From the NCBI GenBank assembly GCA_031472005.1, contig PZJY01000004.1:2020556-2084555 (forward strand): a DNA stretch of 64,000 nucleotides, in the 5' to 3' direction. This document shows, in pieces, positions 37,129 through 47,965 of this stretch (position 1 is its first letter; each line of letters opens with the position of its first letter). The stretch is from Tetracladium setigerum (Eukaryota > Ascomycota > Leotiomycetes > Helotiales). Both the position numbers and the translations under genes were made by a program. The notes under the pieces are model-generated. The model worked only from the letters and a program-made list of their open reading frames with translations. It did not search any database and was not told where the DNA came from.

Positions 37129-40100
37129 TCATACATTTTTTTCCAAATCATGATCATGATCATCGCGTCCAGCCTGGATTTCATCTGCGACGTCCTTTTT
37201 GGCCTTTTCTGCTTTTTTCAATTCCTGTTTCTGCTTTGCAAGAATGTCCTCAATATTTTCTCCTCTCTTCCGAGCTTCGAGAACCGCCTCTGCCATTTCC
37301 ACGTTCTCAAAAGCTCCATTTTCTTTCCAGGCGTTGCGCGCATGCCGAACCTTGATCCGGCCCATTAGGCCCTGTGTACGTTTTTCTTCCATCACGCTCC
37401 ATATCTCCTGGATGACCGACCAGCCATGATTGACTCGATCCGTCGCTTTCTTTCTTTCTTCCTCATCAAGTTCTTCCAAATCTTTGCTTCCCTCCATGAT
37501 TCGCGCCTTGCGAATGAAATGTGTTGGCTGATTATTTTTCTTCAATTCTTTGTGCAAACCTTTGAGCGTATAGCCAAAAGGGCCGACGATGGCTGATATG
37601 TTTTTTAAAACGAATCCTGTAAGGCCCATGCCAGTGCCCTTAATGAAACCAATCGGCCCATTGTTGCGGGCACCTTGATATGGCTGTGTGACAAGGCCAG
37701 TAAAGCCGTCATAAATCCCATAACTAAACTCCTCGCCGGCCGCCTTGAGGCCAGAATGTAACCCAGTGATTCGAGTAGGTCTAGACACAGGAGGTTAGCC
37801 ATCTTCAGATAGAGCTCGACTTATTTCGACATACCTTCTGACAGTATCATCGCCATAAAGCCTGGGTGCATTGTGGAATCCCTGAGAAATGGCCAGAGCC
37901 AAATCCATCGGTGCTCTTGCAAGGGCCTCGGCAGTCTTTCCAACGCCCTCGCCAACATCATTTGCTACTTCTGTGGCAGCATTTTCTCCCGGGTCCGCAG
38001 ATAAAACGGAGACTTTATCCGAATCGTCGTCTTGACCGTGCTTTTCCTGTTGTGCTTTGCCTCCCGTGGCTTTAGTGTTATTCTTTGTCTCATGGGGCAT
38101 CGACTCGCCACTATAAGTCTTGTTTAAAGCTGGTGAATGAGGAGCTTTGTCCAGGAATTCAAATAGCGACTTCTTTTCTTTAGGGTCACCAACTGGATCA
38201 CTTTTCTTTGCACCAGCTGAATCTGTCTCCTTCTCCGACTTTTCTTTGGTAGCATCAGCCGAACCACTGCTCTTGATGTCAGCCGAGCCTTCTTCCTTCT
38301 CCGGTCGCTGCCCATTCTCTGATTTCTCGTTCGTCATATCAGGAGCAGTGTCAGTGTCAGTGTTGGCTCCGTTACCTCCACGGTGCCTGTGAATTGATAA
38401 TATCCTTTTCTTCTTTTCGTCATGCTTCGCCCGTCTCCTGGAGCTTTTCACAATCCTGAAAGGAACACTTCCAACCCCAGCAGCAACATCGGTGACCGTT
38501 CCCATGACTGCGGTACCAACGCCAGTGATTGGTTCGCCAGGACCTTCGAAATCGTTCCATTCGTTATGGCGTACCAAACGAAGCTGTTTCCATGCAATCC
38601 TCTTCTTTTCAACTAGCAACTCCGCTGCTATGGCGCTCAATCGTAGGTTGGTATTCTTAAGCGTCCAGACAGCCACCCTGTCTTCCAGAATCGAGCAACG
38701 CATTGAATGATGGCCTCTGAGGACGAGACTTCGGTGAAAGGACTTTACAGCGTTTTGAGCACCATCTCCCTCCTCCTCGATTTGCTTTGCAAGTTTCTCG
38801 GCTCCTTGACGCGATTCTTCACTTAGGCATTGCTTGATTCCGTCCGCTAACTTCTCGACTGTCAACTCTTTGTAAGGAACAGGCTCAGTTCCAGCCCCCG
38901 AGTCTCCAATCATACTCCCCAGAATGGCTGGTCCCCAAAAAATGGGACAATCATTGTTGGCTTCCCAACCTTCAAGCCGATGGCAGTTGTGCCAGCACCA
39001 CCGTGATGCACAACGGCAGAAACCTGTGGAAATAGCCAGTCGTGAGGTGTGTTTTCTAGCATGAAGACGTTATCTGGTACATTGTCATCGCCTAACCCAC
39101 CCCAGCCTTTGGAAACTAAAGCTCGTACACCAGCCATTTCGACAGCTTCAAATATCATCTGTGTGAATTTATCTGGATCGTCCACAACAATCGAACCAAA
39201 TCCAATGTATACTGGGGGCTCGCCAGCTTTGAGGAACTTGGCGAGGTTTTCTGGGGGCGTGAAAGATGACGCAAGATCTAGGAAAACAAAGCCGGCTATG
39301 TCGATTTCTGGTCCCCAATCCTTGGGTTTAGGGACCAAACTGGGAGACCACATGTATGTGTAAGGGACTTTCAGGCGGTAAAGCTGACCAGGGGCCCAAA
39401 GCGTAGACACTGGCTCGAGTCCTAAAGTTTTGATACGGAAGGAGTTGACAAGATCACCAAGGCCTTGCCAAGTCATCATTCTAGATCAGTGAAGATATTG
39501 GGTCAGCATAATTCTGCGTTGAAATGGTGTATATTACGACAAGGAAAGTGAACGAGTTGGCATAAAAAATTTGTAAAAGCCAAAGTCTTCCAACCTCGAA
39601 CCATGAAACTTTAATGAGAGACTTACTCGACGAGAGGATATGACATGAAGTTTGTGTAGCCTGGATCCACGTTGGACTTTTTAATGTTGGCTAGGGGATG
39701 CGGAAAGGCTTGAGTCGGGGTATAAGGGAAGGTAAACATCAAATGGAGGGGTATTCCGAGTCTCTCTGCACAATGTACATGCGCGAAACACGGAGGGTTG
39801 GCGATTATCGCATCGGCCACAAATGGTGCTCTCTTTCCCATCATTCTCAAGTTTTCGGTGTCGTGTTCATCGTCGGTAGCATTAATACACGCTCGCCAAA
39901 AACCCTCAAACATCTCAGCCATTTGTGCTCTTCGTCGTCCTACCTCTCCCTTCATCAGAGTTGACATGGTGGGAATCATGCCAGGATTTTTTACCATGAA
40001 GGCCATAAGTTCTGCAGGATCGCCTCCTACAGAGAAGAATTCGAGACCCGAATCGTTCTCCACAAACTCTTTGAAAGCTGGATGGGTTGCGATTCGTACA

Positions 40101-40828
40101 CGATGCCCGTATTCTTGAAGACATTTCCCAAGCTTCAGAAATGGTTGGATATCCCCACGACTGCCTATCACCATGACTACGATGCTCAGCTTTGGTATTT
40201 TGATGTTGGAACTGGCGTCAACATCTTCTCCCGAATCTACCTCATCGTTGGAGCCCCCATCAGGCTTGTTCCCAACGTCCTTGAGAAATGTGGCGCCGAG
40301 TGCCTTTGCCAGGTATCCTCGATTATTGGTTTCATTGACAGATATGTTCAACCTGCCATCTTTCCTGGATACCCTTCCTTTGGTCTTGAAGTCGTCATTT
40401 CCAACGTTGAATCTCGAGAACTCGCCTCGTTTCGCTGCACTCGAACCTCTTTTCCTGGTCCGACGTGGCGGCTTCTTGGCAGGCTCGCCGACTTCCTCAT
40501 CTGACGAGGATGAAGAGGAGGAGGAAGAGGAGGACGAAGAGGAGGAAGACCTCGAACCGAAGTTCTTAGGATGTGTCCAGATGGCCTCATTCAAGAGTGA
40601 TGTGTTCGTTGCCTGACGGATTATCCCACCTGGCTTTAATATCGACATTTTGGTGGTGGGCTTGGGTCGTTCAGTGGGAAACTTTGCAGGCGACGGTCGA
40701 GAATTGCTCGCTGCCCCTTCATCGTGGTCTGGGACGCTGGGTGAATCGTGCGAGAGTGCATTTTGAGAGGCGGATGGTTGGGCGGGGTCACTGCTGCTTC
40801 TGCCTTTGTTCTGTGAATCAATTGTCAT
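37129..40828 (-). CDS. sterol-glucosyltransferase-like GT (Atg26/CHIP6 type) with Vps13/ATG2-like C-terminal tail, frame broken once
   Basis: Exons 40828-39627, 39480-37835 and 37780-37129; introns 146 and 54 bp. The N-terminal about 200 residues are disordered, with a 17-Ser run followed by DEE. The glycosyltransferase-28 N-domain starts near residue 205 (VVMVIGSRGDIQPFLKLGK, GHRVRIATHPAF). The sugar-nucleotide-binding part has HHGGAGTT and PFFGDQPFWG. The PH and GRAM domains of Atg26 are missing. After the GT fold come a charged linker and a C-terminal region with YDGFTGLVTQPYQGA and GFIKGTGMGLTGFVLK, like the lipid-binding end of Vps13/ATG2. The frame changes at the C4 run 38917-38920, between FGDQPFWG and SMIGDSGAG; one added base gives 3,501 nt, 1,166 aa. 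It probably glucosylates sterols or another lipid at membranes; the substrate is inferred. No upstream in-frame ATG exists, which fixes the start at 40828. Confidence 0.88.
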
Positions 40829-42056
40829 GTTTGCGAGCTGAAGATGGACAGTGAATAAAGGTGGAAGTGAGACGGAGTGCGGGAGATAGAGGGAGAGAGA
40901 AGAGAGAGAGGGAGAGAGGGAGAGAAGAGACGAGAGAAGAGAAGAGAGAAGAGAAGAGAGAGAAAAGGAAGTGACGAAGAGAAGCGTTTTCACCAAACTG
41001 TGTAGAAGCCGTTGCACAGGAAAAGTGAGCTGCTACCCATACCCAGCCCAACCCAGGCGCGAGCAGGGCATGCTTGATGTTGTGACGGCGTCAAGTGCCT
41101 TGAGTCTGGGGTGGAAATCCAATAATTTGGGACCAAAGAATTATGACGTTGAGTGTTGCACATGGCGGCGGCGGCCATTCTGCTCCGGTTGGTCTTGGCA
41201 AATCGATCTTTCCAGCAAAACTTGGAAGCTGTGGCGGTACTACAGTACAGTAGCTATTGTAAGGAATGGAAGGTATCTCGGGTATGTATGTATACTTAAT
41301 TAAAGTAATCTTACCTTACGAGCCTACCTATAGTATATATTTCTATTTGCACCACGCGGTTGGCTCATATTGGTCAAGGATGGTTGACGCCGCTCTGAGG
41401 GAATAAATGCCACCAGACTACCTACCTACCTACCCTACCTAGGTAAGATTATATACTCTGAGGCCGCTCGACTTCACTCTTAAATCGTCTCTCCCCTTTG
41501 CCTTCCTCTACGGTAAGCAAGGCCGGCTCCCGCTCCACCTCGGCGCGGATCGTCACAACCGAGAGGGCCAAGCCTTTGGCCTTGGCTCTGGGTGCGGCTG
41601 TACGGAGTACGGTGTACAAGTGGTCCCCCTCACAATCGCATTTATTCTCCGGCGGGCCTTGATCTGCCGTCTTACCTACCTACGAGCTAGCTAGGTAGGT
41701 AGGTACAGTATTGACCTATATGGCGAGACGGTGATAATTTAGACACAATCTGTTGCAATCTCATAGACTAGCCAATCCCGTTGGGATAGATCACTCTAGC
41801 AGCTCTAGACAGACATGCCAATGGAAAGCTAATTAACAAAGAAAAGCACAGCAAAGAAACCCCCGCCGCTTTAGATACTGCATGTCATTGTCATTGCACT
41901 TTAACAACTAATTTTGCCTTCTCTATGACACTAGACCGTGCCAAGTCGGCCGGATGTGACTGCTCTCGATACCAACATTTCGATCGATCAAGACACTTAT
42001 TACTTTGGCTTGGAAGAATCTTTCGCCGATGAGCTCGTCCACGACAGAAAGCACAT
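40829..42056. other. intergenic with GA-rich tract; glycosyltransferase promoter and 3' flank of the next gene
   Basis: 1.2 kb without a credible gene. The part next to the glycosyltransferase ATG (40865-40970) is a purine-rich GA/GAGAA tract on the plus strand, so its mRNA leader would be CT-rich. Farther up are TACTACAGTACAGTAGC (about 41238-41254), runs of CTACCTACC (41420-41445), GTACGGAGTACGGTGTAC near 41600-41617, and an inverted TACCTACCTACG/TAGGTAGGTAGGTA pair around 41672-41704. Confidence 0.5.
40865..40970. repeat. GA-rich low-complexity tract
   Basis: Almost uninterrupted GAGA/GAGAA purines on the plus strand, just upstream of the minus-strand glycosyltransferase start, so it is a CT-rich 5' leader or core promoter in sense. 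Such CT tracts are common upstream of fungal start codons. Confidence 0.8.
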
Positions 42057-44073
42057 TCAGTTATCCCTGCCTACTCGCCATTCCTCGGGCTCAGGAGTCT
42101 CTCTCATGCTTCTCCCATCATTCCTTGCATCTCTAAGACCCCAGAGTCTCGTGCCTACATGGCTAAACCTTACCCCGTCGGTCCAATTTTGTTCTTCGTC
42201 CCCATTCTCCCTTCCACCATACAATCCTTCAAAGCCCTGAGTTCGGAGTCCAACTGGGGAGTTAGTTCTTCCTGGCCCTCGTCGTGATGGTGTCGCAAAT
42301 GATAATTGTCGCCTATTGGGCTGTTGATGCTCATTTGGCAGGATAGATCTGTGACCAGAGATGCTTAAAGCTCGAATCAGAGGTGCAGTCATCGACGAAT
42401 GAAATCGGGATTGGTGGCGTGCTTCCGGGAGTTGAGCGGGTGTTTGAGGCTGGGAGTACGCTGGCTGAGAGTCATCATAGACATGGTAGCGGTAGCCTGA
42501 AGATGGCGTACGAGACCCTACGATCCTTGAAGACCAATTTTGCTGAATTGATGGAGATGTTGTGGGTGAAGGAGACAAAGAAGGAGAAGGAGAAGGGTGA
42601 TTTACAGAGCCATACTTTGACGGCGTACGGATTCTATACGGCGAAACTACACGCGCTGCTCGCTGAATTAAGCTTCGATGACTGCTTCCATTGTGGGACT
42701 GTTTTTGGTCAGCGTATGAGGGCAATGATTTGGAAAGAAATACCGATGTTTCTAGTTCTAACTGATTCACCAAAGGGGAATCAGATTGAGACGTATGCCC
42801 TCCAATGCCGCTCTCCTGTTTAGCCGGTGTACTGAACGAGCTGCGGATCGGGCTTGTAATTGGATGGAGTAGTGTATCACTTATGGCGGATGGCAGCACA
42901 CCTGCCCCAGAGGACTTTCGTGATGAGGCAGAAAATGGCGGCGGGAGGGAGAGCTGTGGGGATAATGAATGAAGGTCTCTTTGAGAACGCGCCGGCTCCT
43001 CGACCTCCTCTTGTTGAGGCGGCTGAGCGTCAAATACGGAGTCTTCTGATGAAGGAGGGGAGATCTCCTCGAAATCACTGCCCGAGTCTTGAAACAGCAT
43101 ACCATGAAGTTCTTGGTGTAGGTTCAGGACGTCTGATGGTCTGGGGACACTTTCTGTAGTGGAATAAGAAGAGCTCCGCTCCTGTTCGTAGGCAGCGCTA
43201 GCTCGTTCCGAAGAGTCGAATGAGAAACTGTTGGTTTGATGTCTAAATTGGGTCGTTGAGTGTCGTGGAGGACGACGGGCTGGCTGAGAGAAGATGATGC
43301 CTGGCGTATTGTGTGTCGCAACCCTGGAAGCAACTCGAGGAGTAAGTCCGGCGGTTTGTCGGCGCGCAGGTGAGATAGATAGGTTTTGAGAAATAAATAG
43401 AGGAGATCTAGGCAACGGTAACCGGCTGTGAGGTCTTTGAGTCTCTATGACTGACAGGCTGTTTGACGCTGGCGATTCGTGCGGGACTGCCCTCTAATCA
43501 GACATGCATTGCCAAATACGGGAAAGGGAACTCACTATACGGAGAGGATGGAGGAGAAACTGCTGCTTGCTCTTGAGTTCGGCTTTCCACAAATCCGCCA
43601 AAGTGAAAATCGTCTTTTGACGAAGACTGTGGTCCGAAGCTTGAGGCTTCCAGAGTCACATTCGGGTCCATGGAAACATATCCGCGCTCCTCCTTCAGCA
43701 AATCCAGAATGGCAGAGTACTCAACAAGCAGCGTTGCTTCTTGTAGTTCTTCGATGGAAGGGCTAGTATACAACCCATCTGCATACTCCCCTCCCTGCAC
43801 CATCAGCTCAGCTCCACGTAGCCTCATGCCCGGGTCTGTTTGTTCGTCTGCAACTTTTGGAGCGCCGGGATTTCGAGCTTTAGTAGCTATTGTGTGATGA
43901 GTACTAGTTTCGCGAGTGAGTTCCAGCAAAAGGCGGTCTTTCGGGGCGTCTAAGGGTTTTGGATTAGCTGTATTGGGGTCGACTTCGAAAGCTCGACGTC
44001 GTCGTTGCCGCTGGTCGAAGTCTTTCAGATCAACCGACCCAAGCACAATGATCGAGGGAGATAATCGAATCAT
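42057..44073 (-). CDS. disordered fungal protein of unknown function (about 655 aa)
   Basis: Not recognised. Two exons, 44073-43536 and 43486-42057, with a 49-bp intron (GTGAGT...GGCAG, phase 1); total 1,968 nt. The start at 44073 (MIRLSPSIIVLGSVDLKDF) is preferred; an in-frame ATG at 44121 would add 16 residues. Most of the protein is Ser/Pro-rich and probably disordered: many SP/TP sites, SPSPSLSPSPTTSPS, acidic DSGSDFEEISPPSSEDS. Hydrophobic or basic blocks are few, e.g. RAARVVSPYRIRTPSKYG. The C-terminus NWTDGVRFS...RLWGLRDA...TPEPEEWRVGRDN is aromatic and ordered-looking. The many SP/TP sites suggest phosphorylation by proline-directed kinases, but this is inference. Confidence 0.72.
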
Positions 44074-45199
44074 GATGGATGGTATAGAGAATAGCAAAGC
44101 GAAGTGTAGGTGATTGTGCAAAGGCCAGGATAGAGCAAACGATCGAGGTGATGTGCTGGCGTGTGCCTTCCCTATCTCGAGAGTCGGATGGATATTCTGT
44201 CGTGAGGAAAGGTAACGAACAAGGAAGCTACATTTACACTACCACGCCAACCCACGAGGAGCAAAGGAATGAGTGGAAAGGGATGTTGATGCTTAATGGA
44301 TGCAATTTCAAGCCAAGGTGGTAATGATCTCTCCATGGGACAGTGGTGTTGACAACGCATCTCGGGATGTTGAAGGATAGGTAAAATGGCACGAGATTCT
44401 ACCTGGCCCTCAGCGAGAACTGAGTGTCAGGATGGGAATTGTCATGGCTTCTTCGCTCGACGACTCCCACTGGGAAGAAAGCTGAAGCCTTGTGGGAGGT
44501 ATTGAGAGATCTAGTAAGACTACCATGACTCTGGGTTTGGGAGTAAGATGCAAGAGGTGGTCGTATGTGGAGATTGTCGGCTTTGTAGAAACTATTCTTC
44601 TTTTTCTTTCAGTATTGTTTATTATAGCAGGTTACCTGTGACTACGTGTAAGGTACCTAGATAGATACTGTAGATGTTGTTGTTGTTGATGTTGTTGATG
44701 TTGTCGTCGTCGTCGTCGTCGTCATTGTCGTTGTCTTCTCTTCTTCTCGGGGAGAGTCAAGCGAGATTGAAGTCGCCCTTCTGCCAATCACAAGGCTGCC
44801 ACTTCCAGCGCCCATCCGCCTCTTCTCCCGTCGACTCTCCCCAAAGATTTCCCCAAGACGCCGCCTGCTGTCCTGTCTGTCTATTAATTAAATTTGCTCT
44901 AATTTGGTCCAAACGCATATTCTGATTGCCCGTCTGTTTTTGGCTCTCAAATTGCCGACTTCCTCCTCTACTAACCCAAGCATCCCCGTCAGCTTCTTCA
45001 CTAGGTATTCAATCGTCAAATTATTGGGGAAAAGAGAGAAAGTGATGAAATAGCCTCCTGGTACAGGACGACAGCACCGCGTCCGCAGCGAAAGCGAAGC
45101 GCACCGACCCACCTGCGTCTTTGGATCCCAGACAACGACGACAACGACAACGACGACGCCGACCGCTCTCTAGAGATCGCTGCAATCTGCTCAGCGACC
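44074..45199. promoter_or_regulatory. divergent promoter region upstream of the PDK1-like kinase gene
   Basis: 1.1 kb between divergent starts. Contains GGTACCTAG near 44652, a GTT/GAT/GTC trinucleotide repeat at about 44672-44735, and an ACGACGACAACGACAACGACGACG tract near 45132-45155 in the leader. No specific regulator site can be named. Confidence 0.45.
44672..44735. repeat. trinucleotide microsatellite (GTT/GAT/GTC)n
   Basis: Starts as GTTGTTGTT, alternates with GATGTTGTT and then runs as seven GTC units before decaying. It lies in the kinase promoter region and is not in a gene. Confidence 0.85.
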
Positions 45200-47965
45200 A
45201 TGCAGAACGACCTGAGTTTGTCACAGTCCTTTGGTGGCCTGGTCATCGCCAACCCCGACAATTCCTCACCTGGTGTCTCGAGAGAAGTCCCCACCGACTC
45301 GAGGGTTGAAGCGTACGGTTCCGCCTCACGATCGACAGACCAGACATCAGATGTACCCGCACCGCTGATGAGGGAAGATCGCACTTCGACAGACCCTCAG
45401 ACTCATAGCCGCAGACATTCCATCTTCAACATATTGCGCCGCGATCGAGAGCCCTCGAACGAGTCGTCTCCTCCCCCGCCGCATCTCACTCCTCCATCAT
45501 CAATGCCCACATATCCCCAGCAGTATGCCGACCCAGGTGGCAGCCACGAATCCTACCCAACGAACAACGAGTCTTCCGGGAGAACCAACACTGGCAAGCA
45601 ATACAGGCAATCAATGCCCTTCAATCATCAGGCTCAGCAACAGGCCCAATTCCCTCCTTACCAGGCCAATGCGATGCAGAACGGCAACAGAGGTCATCCC
45701 TCCAATGGGTCCTCTCGGCCTATATCCGGCGTTTACGCTGCTCACCCTCCACCGAACGCAATACCTTCGCGAGAGCCGGGTTCGTATAGGCAAAGGACGG
45801 AATCGTCAAAGTCATCAATGGTTGGAGCGCCGTCAAGAAGCGACTCGAGATCTGCGGCGATGATGCCAGCAGGGGTGCCCAGCAGAGAGTCCAGTCACAG
45901 AGATCGTTCATACAGCCAGAATCAGCCGGTACCACTAGGAAATGCACCCATGCCACCACGAAGAGGGAATTCAAAAGGGATGGGAGGAGGTTATGCAGAT
46001 CCAGCGGCATCCGGTCCTTCACATTCGACGAATCCGATGTACGATATTGAAGGAAATCCAATCCCTAGTAATGAGGAATGGAAGGACAAAGGAGCGGCAG
46101 TAGGAGTGCGAGAGGAACTAGATGCCAATGGGAAGCTGGTCTTGAGACAGGTTAAGAAAGGAGTCAGAGATTTCGTGTTTGGCCGGACTTTGGGCGAGGG
46201 ATCATACAGTACTGTGGTTCTAGCCACTGACCGACAAACTCTGAAAGAGTACGCCGTCAAGATTCTAGACAAGAAGCACATCATCAAGGAGAAAAAGATC
46301 AAGTATGTCAACATTGAAAAGGATACGCTGAACCGTCTGATAGAGCATCCTGGAATTGTCAGGCTCTACTACACTTTCCAGGATAGCACTTCTCTCTACT
46401 ATGTCTTGGATATTGCTAGTGGAGGAGAGCTCCTAGGAGTTTTGAAGAAGATTACTTCCTTCGATGAGGAGTGCACCCGATTCTATGGAGCACAAATTCT
46501 AGATGCGATAGAGCATATGCACAACAGAGGAGTGATACACAGAGATCTCAAGCCTGAGAATGTTCTGATGGACGATCAAATGCATATCAAGATTACGGAC
46601 TTTGGAACTGCGAGATTGCTTCCAGACCCGAGAAAAGCCAAAGATCCTTCCAGACCATACGATATATCTGCTGCCGAAGACGAAGAGTCCACGAGAGCTC
46701 GCTCCTTTGTCGGCACAGCCGAATATGTCAGTCCTGAATTGCTGACTGATAAGAACGCGTGTAAGGCAAGTGACCTATGGGCATTTGGCTGCATCATATA
46801 CCAGCTTTTGACTGGAAGGCCACCTTTCAAGGCTGCAAATGAATACCAGACGTTCCAGAAGATTGTCGGTCTAGAATATGAGTTTCCTCCAGGCTTTCCA
46901 CCGGCTGCGAGGGATCTCGTTGAGCGCCTCCTCGTCCTCGACCCTCAACGAAGATTGTCCATCGAACACATCAAAAATCATGAGTTCTTTGATGGTATCA
47001 AGTGGGGTCGTGGACTGTGGAGGATGAAAGCCCCACGGCTCAAACCTTACGTGCCTCCGGCGCAGGAGCCCGTACTCATCAGACTCAATGGAAATATGGC
47101 CTCTCCACAACCAATACCGAACAGTCGAACCCAGCAAGCAACAGCTTCAAACGGAACCGCACGGCCTCAACCTAGGGTTATTACCGAGCTACCTCCCCCT
47201 ACACAACTTGATATTGAATGGTCACCGGTTCTGACGAGGAATAATGAAAGAATCCTGAGGTTAGGCAACTTAACAGTTCTAACAAGCCCCATGCCCCATA
47301 GCCCGAATGCTCGAGGCGGGAATGATGGTCATGAGAAGAACAAATTGTCAAGGTTTTTTGGTGGGAGCACCACCAAAAAACGGCAAAGATTAGTGATGGT
47401 GACCTCTAGTGCACGTATTCTCCTGGCGGCTTCGGGCGGCGATGAGAAGAAAACCAAGTCGGAAATATCACTTCTGGCCTCTGAGTGCACCTGGCGAATA
47501 CAGACCGATGTGAAGGGTCAAACGGTGTGGTGTGTTGATACAGTAAGCTTTGTTTTCCCACTTGCACAATTGCCCACTAACCACCAGCAGCGCGGGACAC
47601 AATACACATTCGAGGATGTAAAATCTTCTGTGACCACGGGAAACCCATCCAAGACGTCGGCAGAGGAGTGGATTGATGCCATTGAGCGTGCCAAAGATAT
47701 GGCATTATCCCAAAGCATGTCGGGGTCTTACAACAGCGAAACTGGCTTTGATATGCCTTCCAGTGCTTCAAGTCCAAGCAGTACAATCCGTGGTCATAGC
47801 ATTTACCCTGAAGGGTACGGTGTAACAGATCGTGCAGGACGAAATCATCTGAGCAAGAGCCAGGCCAGCTTAGGTGGGGAAGACCAGTACGAAAAAAGTG
47901 TTCCTAAAAAGACACATCGGTTCAGTAAGCGACAGTCAAAAAATGGACTATCAACACCATTTTGA
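45200..47965 (+). CDS. pkh1: PDK1/Pkh-type AGC kinase with PDK1-type PH domain
   Basis: Phosphorylates the activation loop of other AGC kinases (Ypk, Pkc1, Sch9 types) and acts in eisosome and cell-wall signalling. Exons 45200-47542 and 47591-47965 (905 aa); the 48-bp intron (GTAAGC...CACTAACCACCAGCAG) is in frame and has no stop, so it is easily missed. A disordered Ser/Pro/Gln N-terminus runs to about 320. The kinase domain (about 324-597) has LGEGSYSTV, YAVKIL, VIHRDLKPEN, ITDFGTA and the PDK1-type activation loop SFVGTAEYVSPELL. The C-terminal PH domain (about 675-830: ERILRLGNLTVL, KRQRLVMVTSSARIL, WRIQTDVKGQTVWCVDT) is of the PDK1 type. A basic tail ends QSKNGLSTPF. Confidence 0.94.
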   Translation: MQNDLSLSQSFGGLVIANPDNSSPGVSREVPTDSRVEAYGSASRSTDQTSDVPAPLMREDRTSTDPQTHSRRHSIFNILRRDREPSNESSPPPPHLTPPSSMPTYPQQYADPGGSHESYPTNNESSGRTNTGKQYRQSMPFNHQAQQQAQFPPYQANAMQNGNRGHPSNGSSRPISGVYAAHPPPNAIPSREPGSYRQRTESSKSSMVGAPSRSDSRSAAMMPAGVPSRESSHRDRSYSQNQPVPLGNAPMPPRRGNSKGMGGGYADPAASGPSHSTNPMYDIEGNPIPSNEEWKDKGAAVGVREELDANGKLVLRQVKKGVRDFVFGRTLGEGSYSTVVLATDRQTLKEYAVKILDKKHIIKEKKIKYVNIEKDTLNRLIEHPGIVRLYYTFQDSTSLYYVLDIASGGELLGVLKKITSFDEECTRFYGAQILDAIEHMHNRGVIHRDLKPENVLMDDQMHIKITDFGTARLLPDPRKAKDPSRPYDISAAEDEESTRARSFVGTAEYVSPELLTDKNACKASDLWAFGCIIYQLLTGRPPFKAANEYQTFQKIVGLEYEFPPGFPPAARDLVERLLVLDPQRRLSIEHIKNHEFFDGIKWGRGLWRMKAPRLKPYVPPAQEPVLIRLNGNMASPQPIPNSRTQQATASNGTARPQPRVITELPPPTQLDIEWSPVLTRNNERILRLGNLTVLTSPMPHSPNARGGNDGHEKNKLSRFFGGSTTKKRQRLVMVTSSARILLAASGGDEKKTKSEISLLASECTWRIQTDVKGQTVWCVDTVSFVFPLAQLPTNHQQRGTQYTFEDVKSSVTTGNPSKTSAEEWIDAIERAKDMALSQSMSGSYNSETGFDMPSSASSPSSTIRGHSIYPEGYGVTDRAGRNHLSKSQASLGGEDQYEKSVPKKTHRFSKRQSKNGLSTPF

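Noticed and set aside
40829..41017. Signal-peptide-like N-terminal extension of the glycosyltransferase (Leu/Ser-rich)
   Set aside because: It has no ATG, only a GTG, and the Leu/Ser string is just translation of the GA-rich tract.
47543..47590. Reading the PDK1-like gene as a single uninterrupted exon
   Set aside because: The 48-bp segment has donor, branch and acceptor signals and would disrupt the PH-domain core, so an in-frame intron is more likely.
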